From Geosiphon pyriformis (taxonomy: Eukaryota; Glomeromycota; Glomeromycetes; Archaeosporales; Geosiphonaceae), in contig JAAOMT010000460.1 of NCBI GenBank assembly GCA_016748015.1, positions 96,948 to 160,947 of the forward strand: a DNA stretch of 64,000 nucleotides, written 5' to 3'. Under the pieces are notes generated by a model. The model ran no database searches and was not told the DNA's origin. It worked only from the letters and a program-made list of their open reading frames with translations. This document shows positions 12,311 through 24,818 of the stretch, in pieces. Every line of letters begins with the position of its first letter. Position 1 is the first letter of the stretch. Both the position numbers and the translations under genes were made by a program.

Positions 12311-13272
12311 TGTTATTAAAGATTTTTGGTTTTTTTTTCTAAATATTGTTAATATTATTTTGTTGTAAATTCACTATTACTAAAAGCTGTTGAATTTTTG
12401 ATAACTAAATTTATCTTCAAATTATAGAAAATAATTTGAATCACTGAATTTATAAGTAGAATAATCAATTTTATACTAGTTACTTATATAGTTACTTTGC
12501 AGTAAAAGTCAACTTTTTTTCAAAAATTGTTCATCTGGAAGTTCACTAAAAATATGTAGTTATTTTGCTATAAAAGTCAATTCTTTTATAAGAATTTTAT
12601 CTATAAACTATCTTAATATATATAATAAAAAAAATTAAAATAAAAAAAATTAAAAAAAAAAATTTTTGTTAAAAGAATTGCTTTCTGTTCAGACTTAGAA
12701 TTACTAACAGATTACTGAAATTGGTAATTAATTAATTTCAAAATATTAGTTAGGTTTTAGAAAATTTCAAGTGCAAATAATTAATGATTTTGTTTTTAAA
12801 GTATTTATTTTATTGATAAGAGTAAAAGTATTTCTAAGATAGATAAAATAATTTTGACTGAAATAAGATATATTTTCTTAAAAAAAAAAGCTTTTTTTTT
12901 ATACAATTTGTTATATTACTATTCTATAAACTTAAACTTTTTTTTTGCTATAATTTCAATAAATTAAAGATATATTTTGATAAACTACAAATTATTTCTA
13001 TAAACTATAAATAATTTTGGTAAACTATTAAAATATTTCACAAATTTTTACAAATTTGGCGAATTTTTAACTGTTATAGAGTTTAGTATATTGTATGATT
13101 TAATCATTAAATTTGTGTATTGTATTAATTAGATTATTAATTAAATAATAATATTTGATAATTTAATTAAATAATAAGTGATAATTAAAATAATAATAAT
13201 ATATGCTAATTATTAATAGAAATTATAAAGATAATTTTATGTTAATTAATAACTAAAATTTTATTGATAACA
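12311..13272 (-). repeat. LTR-S copy 2, minus orientation
   Basis: Read on the minus strand this has the same order as 5480-6452 and is about 962 bp. On the + strand it starts TGTTATTAAAGATTTTTGG and ends TTGATAACA, keeping the TG...CA ends with the inner bases changed by transitions. Most differences from copy 1 are C to T or G to A. It lies just beyond the XA copy 2 spacer, as copy 1 lies beyond XA copy 1. Confidence 0.75.
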
Positions 13273-13539
13273 TAATCTTTTTCTTAAAACTAAGTTCTAT
13301 TAAAGTCCAAGTATTATCTATAATATTGAAATAATAATTCAAGATTATTGATGTAATTTGGTGCGAAAATTGTTAAAATTTTAATTCTGTGAGTTTGCCA
13401 ATATATTAAATCTTTATTGGTTAGAGTATTGAATTTTGTAGAACATTTTTACAAGTATTAAATAAGTTATAAAGTCTAAAAACTGTTTTAAGTTTGTAAT
13501 AATATTACAAATAATTATTTAAGATGTTGAAACAAATAA
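13273..13539. other. Spacer between LTR-S and XA copy 2
   Basis: About 270 bases that match neither repeat family and do not align with the spacer at 4926-5479. No coding signal is seen. Confidence 0.4.
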
Positions 13540-15118
13540 CAAACTCATAATTTGGTGTTTAATAACTATTAATAATAGTAATTTCTGAAGGTTTTAGAGT
13601 ATGAAAATTTTGGTTGAGTTTTTTGTATAATAAACAAAGATTTAATTAATAGTTTTCTCCAATTTCTGTTTTAATATAATAGCTGGTTTAATTTGGCAGT
13701 CATACTCTTCTGGTAAGTTATTTTTAAGTTTTTTACTCTTGCTTTATGGGTCTTTTATTAGATTATTCTTAATATTAATTACTCAGTGCTTAATCTCTTA
13801 ATCAATTTGTAAACAACAAAGAAACAAAATAAAAAAAAATAAGAAAAAAAATAAAAAATTAATATCTCATTAATAGCCATAATCAAAAGCTATTGGTTTA
13901 GTATGATTAAGTATTGGATTTTATCAACATAAATTGTTAATAGTATGGAAGTAAATAATTTTTTTAATTAAGTAATAACAATATAAATTAAATAATAATA
14001 AATATTTTTATTAATATGGTGTTACTGGAGATTTTTGGTTTCTTTTTTTAAATGTTGTTAATATCTGTTTGCTGTTTAATTCACATTTTTTAAAAGTTAA
14101 TAAATCTTTGATAACTGAATTTATTTTCAAATTATCTCTTATAATTTGAACTGCTAAACTTATAAGTAAAATAATCAATTCTGTGTCAGTTGCTTTGAGT
14201 AGTTACATTATAGTAAATATTAACTCTTTTTCAGAAATTGTTTGTTTGGAAGCTCATTAAAAATAAGTAGTTACTTTGCTGTAAAAGTCAACTTTTCTAC
14301 AGAAATCTTGTCTGTATATTACTTTAATAATTATAATAAGAATAGTAAAAAAAATAAAAGAAATATAAAAGAAATAAAATTTTATTAAGAAAATTGTTTC
14401 TTGTTTAGATCTGAAATTACTAATAAATTACTGAAATTAGTAGCTACTTAATTTCAAAAATGTTAATTGGTTTTTAGAGAATGTTAAGTATAATAATTTC
14501 AAGAATTGGTTTTTAAAATATATTTTTATTTTTGAATTATACTAAATAAAAATAAATCTTAAGTAAGATATCTATAATAAGATATATTTTTCTTGAAAAA
14601 AAAAGCTTTTTTTATACAACTTATTATAGTACTAGTCTATGAACTTGAATTTTTCTCTTTGCTATGATTTAAACAAACTAAAGATATATTTTAATAAGTT
14701 ATAAGTTATTTTAACAAACTATTAATTATTTTGGTAAACTATCTATTATTTCAGCAAATTTTTGAATATTATATAGTTTGAGGTATTGTGTTATTTGATT
14801 ATTCTAACTTTTATTATACAAATTGGATTATTAATTAAATAATAACATTCAATAATTTAATTAAGTAATAAGTAATAATTAAAATAATATTAATATATAC
14901 TAATTACTGATAGAAATTATAAAAATAAATTTATGTTAATTTAATGTCTAAAATTTTACTGGTAATAATAGATATAATTTTACCTTAAATTATAAAAAAC
15001 TATTTTTTAAAGAAAAAAATATTTGATAAGTACTTATTACTAGTTTCTGTTCTAAATTTTTTTTCTGTTTCTAATATTTTTTTAAAAAAAATTCTGAAAT
15101 TCTGAAATTCTGAACAGC
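13540..15118 (-). repeat. XA repeat, copy 2 (minus), split by an LTR-S
   Basis: The right part (15118 down to 14968) carries ATTAGAAACAGAAAAAAAAT and the left part (14019 down to 13540) the TTGTTTACAAATTGATTAA segment. Compared with the uninterrupted unit near 24250-24674, the break falls in the middle of the repeat and is filled by the LTR-S at 14020-14967. The XA copy in turn adjoins LINE L2, whose coding sequence stops abruptly at about 15119. The nesting order is therefore LINE L2, then XA, then LTR-S. Confidence 0.55.
14020..14967 (-). repeat. LTR-S copy 3, solo LTR inside XA
   Basis: About 948 bp. The + strand starts TGTTACTGGAGATTTTTGG and ends with GGTAATA, where GGTAACA would be the intact end. 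It aligns along its whole length with 5480-6452 in reverse. Its flanks rejoin to a continuous XA sequence, which supports insertion of a single LTR. A 5-bp target duplication cannot be shown with confidence after decay. Confidence 0.7.
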
Positions 15119-15302
15119 TTTTAACATATAAATTCTAAAACCAACTGTATTCTTACTAGCAGTACCTACAAACATATAAAAATCAGAATACCAGACTGCA
15201 GTATTTTGAATTTAATCAATTTCAAGAATAAAAAACCCAGAAATAACACCAGCACTAGGATCTGCCTTCTAATATACATTAGCAATAATCTTAAAAAATG
15301 TT

Positions 15303-15554
15303 TTAAACAAAGTAAAAAACATTACCAAATATAGCCAAATCATTTGTAGACAAATAGTATTTCAATATATTAACAAGAAGCAACCAAAAAAAATAGATAG
15401 TGGCACCAGTAAGCAAATTAGCTTTCTTATTACTCAAAACACCAAAATGGCCTTTAACTTTCAACCAAACAATCTTCAAATCCTTATTTACAATCAAATT
15501 AAAAACATAATGTTTTTTCATCCAGTATTGATTATGAAAATTTGGTTTGGCCAA
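15303..15554 (-). pseudogene. LINE L2 RNase H C-terminal relic
   Basis: An 83-codon open stretch with NFHNQYWMKKHYVFNLIVNK then WLKVKGHFGVLSNKKANLLT. This matches the C-terminal part of a LINE RNase H, including the HxGxxxN-K/A-A/L block near the last catalytic residue. RNase H of this kind degrades RNA in RNA-DNA hybrids during element replication. The coding trace continues in broken frames to about 15119 (ADPSAGVISG, then YSDFYMFVGTASKNT). Confidence 0.7.
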
Positions 15555-16888
15555 ATTGAGCTCAAAAATACAATTATTAATAATTGTTTAATTGTTAAAA
15601 TACATGTTTATAGTATTAAAGAATAAGATACATTTTAAAATAAGAGCAATAGTCTACAGCTTAGTCAGCATAGAAGATATTAAGCCAGAAACCCTAATAC
15701 TAATATCTCTATTTATATTTAAAAAATATGTGACTGCTCTTTTTATTATCTTTGCTGAACTTATATTTTTTAAAAAGCCATTAATATAAACATTAAATTT
15801 GCCAGTTTAAATCTTAAACAGCAAATCTTTAATTAATCTAAAATTATCTAATTTCAAATATTGGAAGGTGCCAAGCCAAATACCATTACTTTATTTTTAT
15901 CAAAGGCCATAAATTCACCTAAAAAGTCCAATGCTTTAACAAACCAAGATGGGACAAGACTCTGAGGATTCAATCTTTTTCAATAATAAAATGTCTTTTA
16001 GGATATTAGTATTCTATGTTTATCCAAAAGTCTATTACCAAAAACAAATCCAAAATGTCTTAGAAAAACTATTATTTTATAGTAAGTAGTATTATTCAAT
16101 ATATCTAACATTAAAAATCTGTTTGAACTGTAAAAAGCCTGGGGCAAATTGTCTATTAGAAAAAGTTTATTTTTTAGAAATACTTTTACTATCCTAGCAA
16201 AAAAGTTGTTAATAGAACTGATCTTTAGCTTAATAGAATGTTGTAGTGAGTTAGCAAAAGCCCAGCCCAAAATCTGTAAATTCAAAGAATGATGATCAAA
16301 ACAATGGCCGAAAACACCCTTAGAATTAGCAAAAGCCACAATTGAAGCCACCTTATTTTCAGTTTGTAATTGCTCAATAAACTTCAAACTGTACATTAAT
16401 GAATAATACAAGGCCTTATTTGGGAAGTTCCTAAGCAATCCAGTTTTTTGTCTTAGATCTTTCCTAATCAAACATTCTATTTGTAACAAATACCAATTAA
16501 AATAAAACTAAACTGTGTTTAATAATTGATAATAGACTGCAAAATGACAAAAACCAAGTAAAACTGCTTATTTAATATAGTTTTTCTTAAAACCACATTT
16601 GCAAAAAATCTTATATCTGAATAAATCTTAATCAAACTAAGCTTTGAGAGACTTTTAGTAGAAAAAAAAATACCAAAGTAATGATATAATTTATTCTTTT
16701 TTGCAATCAATATGAAACATTCACTAATACTTAATAAAACATTTTTTACTCTTTTATTAATAGAAATGGTTATGGTCTTATTATTATTAATTGAAATATT
16801 ATTGATCAAGAAAAATTTGCTGGCAATATTTAAAATATATTGAGTCAAAATCTGGTTATTTCTTATCCAAATTATATCATTGTTACCC

Positions 16889-17369
16889 AAGTAGAAAAAA
16901 CCAAAAAGCTATGAAAAAAATGTGACAAAGAAACATGACAAAAAAAATGCAGTACAACTCAAGGTAGCACAGAGCAAATACAAACAATAGCTAGCAATAA
17001 TAAGCAATAGCTAGTAATAATGAACAATAGCTAGCAATAGTAAAGCAATTAAAAGCAATCCTGTAAAACCAAAAGAATGTATAAAAGCAAGTAGTTGTAG
17101 AAATTGAAAAGACAGTTAGTCAGGAATCAATTTTACTTTGTAGTATATTTATCATATATCTATAGTCTGAAATACAATAAATTAAAAAACAAAATCTTAT
17201 TCACCAATTTATGCTCTCCAATCTTATGGATTTTAATTAAAATTAAAATCAGTATTTCTTACCTTGTTCTGGAACAGATGCCATTAGCATAAATGCCTTG
17301 AACCCTTAAAAAAAATTTGGACCAATCACTCTTGATCACGGCAATTGATGGAAACTAATTCTTTTTTTT

Positions 17370-17406
<37 letters not shown>

Positions 17407-17776
17407 AAGATGGCAATATAGAAAAATCAACTGTCTTGGAATAGACTTCATGATAGCCTGGTAAAAGAGGGAAGCTTTCTCTAAGTTTGGATATTAACAT
17501 TATCTTGATAGCTTACCAGAAGAGTGAAAAAACACCACTGGATCCTAACAACTATACTTGTTAGCATAGAGAAAAAAGTTCACATGTTTTTTGGAAAATG
17601 TTGCAATTGATGGAAGACAAACTCTGTGTCTTATAACCAAAAAACTCAACAGGTAAATTTACAGCCAGGAATAAATCTTCAAAGACTGATAACACTAATA
17701 TGGCGAAAAAAGCAGACAACTTTGGAAGACAACTCTAAACTAGAGTACCAAATGTTATTATTATATCCTACCCAGT
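16889..17776. mobile_element. Unclassified insert in LINE L2 (about 0.89 kb)
   Basis: Most of this block (17062-17776) matches 45897-46620 closely, in the same orientation, although the two host LINEs are in opposite orientations. It interrupts L2 between FVNN and DIIW of the RT. TTACCC occurs at both edges (16883-16888 and 17777-17782) as a possible target duplication, but longer AT-rich similarity around the edges makes the exact border unsure. It contains a T-run of about 29 at 17377-17405, segments such as GTATAAAAGCAAGTAG and CCAGAAGAGTGAAAAA, and no convincing ORF. The first 170 bases hold a CAATAGCTAG minisatellite that is absent from the other copy. It may be a SINE-like or other non-autonomous element. 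Confidence 0.6.
16975..17045 (+). repeat. CAATAGCTAG minisatellite
   Basis: Four imperfect units of CAATAGCTAGYAATARTRA occur in tandem. They lie in the left part of the L2 insert and are not found in the second copy of that insert at 45897. Confidence 0.75.
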
Positions 17777-19299
17777 TTACCCATAATATTATTAACAAAA
17801 ATTCCAACTGCAAAAAATGTTGTTTTTTCTGTTATGTTCTCTATTCTGCCAGTTTTAATCACAAATTTTATATTAATACAGTAATTACACAAATGCTCAT
17901 GTCTTTTAACTTTACACAAAAAAGAATTATAAAATATTTTTCAAAAGAAAGAAAAAAAAATCTCATTCTGATCCAAATCATTATATATCTGATAACTTTT
18001 AGAGAGGCCAAAATCTGTTATAACTCTGTTAATCCTGTTTTAATATATACTGCCAAAAAATCTCACAAACTATTCACATATTTTAATATGTCTTAAATTG
18101 TTCTTTAAATATAACTATCCACTGAACTATAGGCCTTATATATGTTCTGTAAAATCAACTACAGCTACTTATTTTTTTTTAATACATTTTCTATAACTGA
18201 GCCAATTACAAAAACCAGAGACTAAGTTAAAGTGCTTTTTAATACCAAAAAATTATTTTTACAAAAAACATCAGATTTATTGTATACAAGAAAAATCCAA
18301 TTCAAAAAAATTTTTAACAAAATCTTCTTGGCAGTCTTTATCAATACTATTAGCTTTGTATTGATCAACATCCTATTCTATTCATATGGTTTTGGAATTA
18401 TAGAAACTCAAGTTTTTTTTCACAAAACAAAAACTGCTTTAGCTTCCAAGCAACTATTTAACAAAAACAACAAATCATTTATAACCTTAAAACTGTAGTG
18501 CTTTTATAGCTTATTCAAAATACCAGATAAGTTAGCAGTCTTATTATTGGGTAAATTTTTTATCACTTGGGTCAACTCCTTTATGTTGATTTGCTTTATA
18601 ACTTCAGAAAATATGCCATTTTTAACATAGTCTAAAGGCATGTATTGGCAAAACCATAGCTTTGGCACTATTTCAAGTATCAATTTCTTCCTTATCTAAA
18701 TTTTTATTATCACATTTATTTTGTTTCTTACCAATTCAGATTCCAGAACCAACTCATTATTAACTACCAAATAATCTAACACAACTTTATAAAAAAATCT
18801 TTTCAAAATGCTTCTAATTATCTGACTTTTATTAGTGCAAAAATCTTCCATCTTTTTGTCAATAGTATTCTTAATAATGGCCAACTTTATAGTCTCAGAT
18901 TTATGATATTTGGATATCTGATATTTTTTTTTAGCTTCTAATAATTGAAAAAAAATCTCTTTGCTTTTAGTTTTACTCTTAATCAAAAAAAACATCAAAG
19001 CAAATTTACTAGCATCTAATCTTAACCAATTTCGTCCAAAGTATTCAAAATCACTAATATTCTTTGAGGAAAACACTTTGACAATTTTTGAAACCAATAT
19101 TTTTAACTTAAAAAACTTAAAAGAATGTTTATTCTTAAAAACATCATAACTCTTAGACCATTTTTTAGAAAAAACTTTATTTGTTGACTTAATTATTATC
19201 TTTTTTAAAAACTCTTACATAGCATTCAAATTATTTATTATATTTGCCTTTTGAAATCCACTTAGTATAACCAACATATTTTTTAATGAGCTTTCTTTG

Positions 19300-20000
19300 A
19301 ACTAATTTTATTTTGAAATATTAGCATTCTTAAATTCAAACTTTTAACAATCTCTGTTTGTTTGTCTCTAAATAGCATTTAGACACTTATTAAAAAGACC
19401 ATTCAAACCAATTATAATTACAATAGATGAGTAATCAATATCAAAAAAACCAAAGACATTTTTAATCTTTTAATTAATTACAGCTAACAAAAAGTATTTA
19501 TTAATTAAGATATAATTAATAATCTTTTTTATGCTTCTCAAATTGCTTCATATTAGGAGCCTAGTTACTAAAACACTTGACAAAAAGTTGTGCAAACCCA
19601 AATCAAAACATTTCTTAAAGCTTACACTTTTTTTTGTATTATTTTTGTTAAAATTACTCCCAAATATTATGTGAAAACTTGAGTTGATTGCTTTAGCAAT
19701 ATAAGAGTTTATCTTAAAAGCTTGACCAAACTGTACACTTGTCAATATACTAACATAAAAACCTAAAATTTCCATAAAAGTTTTACTACCAAACAACAAA
19801 TAAATTGAGAAAAAGTAATCTGGAATTTTAAAAACTTTGTATACATAACATATAAGCATATTATCTATCAATATAATTACTTCTAAGTCCAAATATCTAG
19901 AATTTAAACCAGAAACAAAAACTTTCAAACCTAGAAACTTGTTTTTAATCCAAGATCTAGATTGTTTTTTCAGCTTTATTTCAGTAACAATAGAAACCAA
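19300..20000 (-). pseudogene. LINE L2 endonuclease relic
   Basis: An open segment of 150 codons (20000-19548) aligns with the L1 endonuclease. It has VSIVTEIKLKKQSRSWI and FHIIFGSNFNKNNTKKS, the latter standing where L1 has FIVLGGNFNEDSL. The active-site-type residues are eroded (NFNE to NFNK). This is the APE-like nuclease that would nick target DNA for target-primed reverse transcription. Confidence 0.7.
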
Positions 20001-20279
20001 ATTGCCAGATTTATTGTGTCACTCAACTATATCTTTCTGTTTTGTTAAATTGTTTATTCCTCTAATATTACATGTAGCTATCTTCCAAATAAACAAACTT
20101 ATTAAAAGAAAGAATTTACAATAAAAACCAAGCCAGTACACAATTAATCTAACTTTGTCTAAACTGATCTAATAGATATCTTAAAAGCAATTTTTTTTAA
20201 TTTTAAACAACTTACTTTAATGGTCAAGACTTTTAAATTACTTAAATCTAAATTCAAAGCTTTATTATTTACAACTGGA

Positions 20280-21960
20280 AAAAAAAATGGGGAACACCTA
20301 AAAATTATTTAATACCATATTTAAATCTGAATTCGAATTCAAAGACACAAATACAATATGAAGAAAAGACTAAAAAATAGATACCAAGAGCACCAAATCT
20401 ATACTGCTTAGTTTTTTTTATTATACTTGACATCTGATTAACCAAAAGTTCTAAAAAACATTCCAAAAAAGCCAAATAAGCATCAATAAACAAATTATTT
20501 TGAACAATTAACACACTTTTTTTAACATTTAAAGCACCATAAAAAGAAAAGCTAGAACCAAAACCAGAATAAGTATTATCAGAAAAAGCAGCAAATAAGA
20601 CCACTTATATCTAAGATTTATTACTAAAGACAGCAAAACAGAAAATAAAAACACTTTTCTTTGCATACAACTTGGTTAATTAAAGACAATTCACATTTAA
20701 AGCAGGCTTTTTAAATAGTTTTAAAAACTTAGAAGTAGATGCATTTGGTGGATCACACTTTAAAGCAAAATGGTTAAATCTCCTATATTTTTTATATCAA
20801 ACCAGATCTATTTTAGCCCAAGAAAATTTCATATCACCAAAAATTAGCTCTATATAAAAAGCAAATTCTAGTTCTTTTTCTAACTTAAAGCCAATTACAA
20901 CACAATAAATTTGATTGCCAATTTCAAGTAAATGATTAATAACATAAGTTTTTCTACCAGTCTTTTTTAATAAAGTGCTCAGATTATAAACTGTTGTTTC
21001 CACAGGCAAAATAAACAGAAGCATCTTAAATTAATCTTTAAACATCTAAGTATCTTAATCTTCTATGGTCTTTGTTATACACACTGAGTTTTTTTTAATA
21101 AGGAATAATTACTTAGAAGCCAAATAATCAGCCTGTCCTAATTTAGCAAATTCTATTATTGCTTTCTGCCATAGTCCAATAAATTAAACTTTAATAGACA
21201 CAATTTAACTATATTCAGCAACTATAACAATAATTATTTCTTTTGGCATGTTTATGAAAATTTTTTTAATTATCATAACCTAATTTGACCTAATTTTTTG
21301 TTTCTTAAAATCACTGTTTACCACAATGTCTTTTTCTTTAACCAATAATATGGCTTTTTTTATGCTCTTTTCTAATATAAACATTGATCTAATGATTTCT
21401 TCAAATTTTGAAAGAGTAGTAACCTCCTCTAAAATTATTAATTATTGAAAAAACTTCCTAATTAACTGAATTTTCACAGTTGTCAACTTGTCTTTTACAG
21501 CTAAAAGATTAATATCTAATGCAAAAAATTTTCTAATTGCTATTTCAATCTGTTTTTTAATTATTTTCAGATCAATTCACTTTTTGTCAAGAAAAACAAA
21601 TAGGTAAAAAGAAAAAAAAACCTCTTTTTTATTATCTATATTAAAGATTAAAAAGCCAATCAAGGAGTTAACTATAGCACTAGTGTTGATCTTTTTTATT
21701 TTAGGTGTATTTATTTTAGAATCTGACTGAGCTTTACTCTTACTATTAGTCTTATTATCTGTATCTATTAGCAAATTGGCTATTAATCCTCTCTGAATTT
21801 CCAAAACTTAAATTTGTTTTATTACCAGAATACCAAGTGATAACTTTTACTTTTATGTTAAGCTTTCATTAACAGAATTTGAACTTAAAGCTGTAATTTT
21901 GGTTGACTTTCTTCTAATACCAAAACCACTTATAGTGACAGTCAATTAAACAATAAAAGA
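20280..21960 (-). pseudogene. LINE L2 ORF1 relic
   Basis: Open pieces at 21804-21577, 21024-20797 and 20604-20305 follow the order of the L1 ORF1. The middle piece has LPVETTVYNLSTLLKKTG, matching LPVGTTVHDLSGLLDSYG of L1, an RRM-like segment. The last corresponds to the region of L1 with CLASLECSLKLLADQVS (here LAFLECFLELLVNQMS). Frame breaks and stops separate them. The likely ancestral role is that of an RNA-binding, gag-like LINE protein. Confidence 0.7.
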
Positions 21961-24249
21961 GTTTGATATTTGAAAAATAGTAAAATATCCAACAACAAAA
22001 CAGAAAAAAAACTTTTTTTAAAATTTTAAACTTTTATTTATTATTTATAAAATTAAATAATTAAATAAAAAAATATATAAATAAAAACATATAAATATTT
22101 AATATTTTAATAAATTGTGTTTTTATGTTTTGGTTAACTGTATTTATTACAATTATATATATATGATTTTTTTTGGTAATAAATTATAATGTTTAATTTT
22201 TAAGTATTTTTTTTAATAAAACTAATAAATTTTTAATTAATCTAAATTTATTTATTTTGTTTGTATTATTAAGTTAAATTTTAAAAAATTCTTGAAGATT
22301 TTGATTTTATATTAATTTAATAAGTATAATTATTATTTTTTTATATTTATTAATAAATTTTTTTAATTATAACAATATTTTATTATAATTATTATAATTA
22401 ATAGTTAAATAGTATTTTATATTAGTTTTTATACTTTTTTATATTTAATTTTTTGTTATATTGTATAATATAAAATACATATCATAAATTTAAAAATAAT
22501 TAAGAAATTTGGTATTAGTATTTTGTTTAGATAATTTTTTATTAATTTTTGGTTTATAAAACAACAAATATTTATAATTATATAATTGTTTTTTATTTAT
22601 TATTATATTATCAAATAAATATTATTTGAATATAGAATTCAATAATTTTTGAGTGTGTTATTATCTTAAAATAATAATAACAAATAATATTATAAGATAT
22701 GTTAAATATATATATAAAAAAATAAGAAATAAAATTACAAAATACAAATATGTATTTTTAAATTATATGTTTTTAATTTTTTAAAGTTTTAAATATTTTT
22801 TTTACCAACTTTAATAATTATTGATTTCCAAAAAATTTGTTTAATATTGTATAAATTTTTAATAAATTTATTTATTATGTTAATATTAAAATCTTAAAAA
22901 TAATAAAATATTAGACTTATTTAAATAACTTTAAATATTTATATTAAATATTTATTTATCTTGACATAATTATTTATAATATTTATTTGTTCTAAAATAA
23001 AATACAGATATTATATTATTTTTAATCATTTTATAAATAATATGTAGAAAATAAAATATTTAATTATTTTTTTATTAATCTTTAAAAAAATATTATAATT
23101 AATCAATACTATTTTTATACAAAAAAACTTAATTTGATATTTAAAAAAATTATTTAACTAGATTTTATCTTAAAGTTTTAAATTTAATATACTAATAATA
23201 AAATTACACAAATTACTATTTATTATTGATATATATTTAATAAAATTTTTAATATAAAAGATAATTTAAATTTTAATAATAAATATTTTTAATATAAATA
23301 CATAAATATATGTTTATTAATTAAGATAAAAAGCTTTAATCAACTAATTTTTAATACTAGAATATTTTTTAATAAGCTAAAATTATTGTTTATAAAAATA
23401 TTTTTTATATAAGTTGTTATAATATATAAAAAAGTCATAAATAAAACTATTATATTAATTATAAAGCTTAAATTTAAGATTTTTTGGTAGATTTTTATTA
23501 ATATAAAAAATAAAATAAATTATATATATAATTTTGTATATTTTTTAAATTACAATATTAGTAATAAATACTAATAATTTTATTATTGTTATTTTTTTTA
23601 TATATTTTAAGATTTATTTATTTAACTTAGTTATTTTATTTGACATAAAAGTTTGTATAACAAAATACAACTTAATATTATTGTTTATAATAAAAAAAAG
23701 TAAAATAGTATTTAATATTAATTAATTTTTACAGTATTGTTATTTAAAATAATATTATAATATTTTAACTAAAAAGCAATCTGTATTAATAATATTTAAA
23801 TAAGTAAATAAATTAATTTTTATTGTTTAACTTAAATTTAATAGCTTATTAATAATTATATAATTTATAATCGAAAAATGTTGTTAATAAATACAATATA
23901 TTAAGTTTTTTATTAGTATAAACTTTAAATTTTTGTATTATATTTAAAAAATCATAATTAAAATAAATTTAGTTGAAATTTTTGTTTTTAATAGTTTTTT
24001 TTAAATGTTAATTAACAAATTTCTATTTTTAATAAAAAATTAAATTTTGTTAAAAACATTTTAGAAATATTTTAATATATTAAAACATAATATTAAGTAT
24101 TAGAATATAATAGATAATTATATATATTAATAAAAGTTATAAATAAGACATTTTATAAAGAATTAATATTAATATAACATTTATAATTTTGGTATTTTAA
24201 TTTATAATTATTGTGATTATAAAAATTAATTTTTTTTAATTAATAATAA
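21961..24249. other. Extremely AT-rich DNA, unresolved
   Basis: About 2.3 kb, around 90 percent A+T by eye, between the 5' end of LINE L2 and the left XA part. No ORF over about 60 codons and no recognisable motif. It is probably retroelement sequence mutated beyond recognition, but that is inference. Confidence 0.5.
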
Positions 24250-24674
24250 TTATTATTATTCATAGAAATTAAGAATTATAATAGTAGATAAAATAGCCAA
24301 TCAGAAATAGGAATAATAAAAAAAGAAATTCTAAGATTCTTTTTAAAAAATTGCAGGATTTCAGAATTTTAAAATTTTAAGATTTTCTTCAAGAAATTAC
24401 AAGATTCCAGGATTTTTTTCAAAAAAATTGAAAAATTTTAAGAAATTTTATATAACATAAATTATATATATATAGCAGAAATATTAGAAACAGAAAAAAT
24501 AGTGAAAAATTTAATAGAGTTTAGAACAACAATACTTTTTCTTTTAAAAAATAGTTTTTTATAACTTGAAGTAAAATCACATTAATATTAATAAAATATT
24601 TAATTATCATTCAATTTATGTTATTGTCACTTGATTAAGAATATTAATCACTTTTCTATTATTAATAACTCATG
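24250..24674 (+). repeat. XA repeat, copy 3, left part
   Basis: This contains ATATATAGCAGAAATATTAGA and continues to AATAACTCATG, where LINE L1 begins. The rest of the same unit resumes at 31552 with TATTCTCTTCATGTTAATAA. In copy 1 the two parts are joined (4250-4440). The shared ending/beginning (CTCATG/TTCATG) is compatible with a decayed target-site duplication of about 11-15 bp made by L1. Upstream at 24300-24420 are several related GATTYCAGRATTTT-like segments. Confidence 0.55.
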
Positions 24675-24818
24675 TTTTTTTTTGTTTTTTTTTTCTTTTA
24701 TTTAATGAGTGAAGTCTAAACATTGCCTAATGCAATACATCATACAAAATGATTTAAACTAGGTGTGAATCATGCTTTTTCTATATGTAACCAGCCACTT
24801 GGACCAATCAGGACAACA

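Larger units (their letters stand above)
15998..19097 (-). pseudogene. LINE L2 reverse transcriptase relic, interrupted
   Basis: Segments 19097-18696, 16890-16519 and 16489-15998 are parts of one RT and its thumb/connection. The catalytic box near 17788-17799 reads FVNN where FVDD is expected. Immediately beyond it the 0.9-kb insert begins, and the RT resumes with DIIWIRNNQ, then TQYILNIASKFF (about 16870-16800). Later parts match L1 (for instance KTGLLRNFPNKALYYSLMY against KSGLLYDFPSDAIHYSSLY). The insertion, loss of both catalytic aspartates and many stops make it non-functional. Confidence 0.75.
15119..21960 (-). mobile_element. LINE L2, decayed non-LTR retrotransposon
   Basis: A minus-strand LINE with ORF1, an APE-type endonuclease, RT and RNase H in order. 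It differs enough from L1 and L3 to be another subfamily; for instance its RNase H end reads WLKVKGHFGVLSNKKA, where L1 has a YKIKDYSGVLGNKHA-type sequence. The 3' part is missing: coding sequence stops after the YMLKAVQ segment near 15119, at the XA repeat. An insert of about 0.9 kb interrupts the RT at the catalytic box. Stops and A/T substitutions are frequent throughout. Confidence 0.85.

Noticed and set aside
17626-18498. Plus-strand frames of 156 and 88 codons
   Set aside because: The first covers the end of the unclassified insert and antisense LINE RT; the second is antisense to LINE L2. The matching minus frames have the real motifs.
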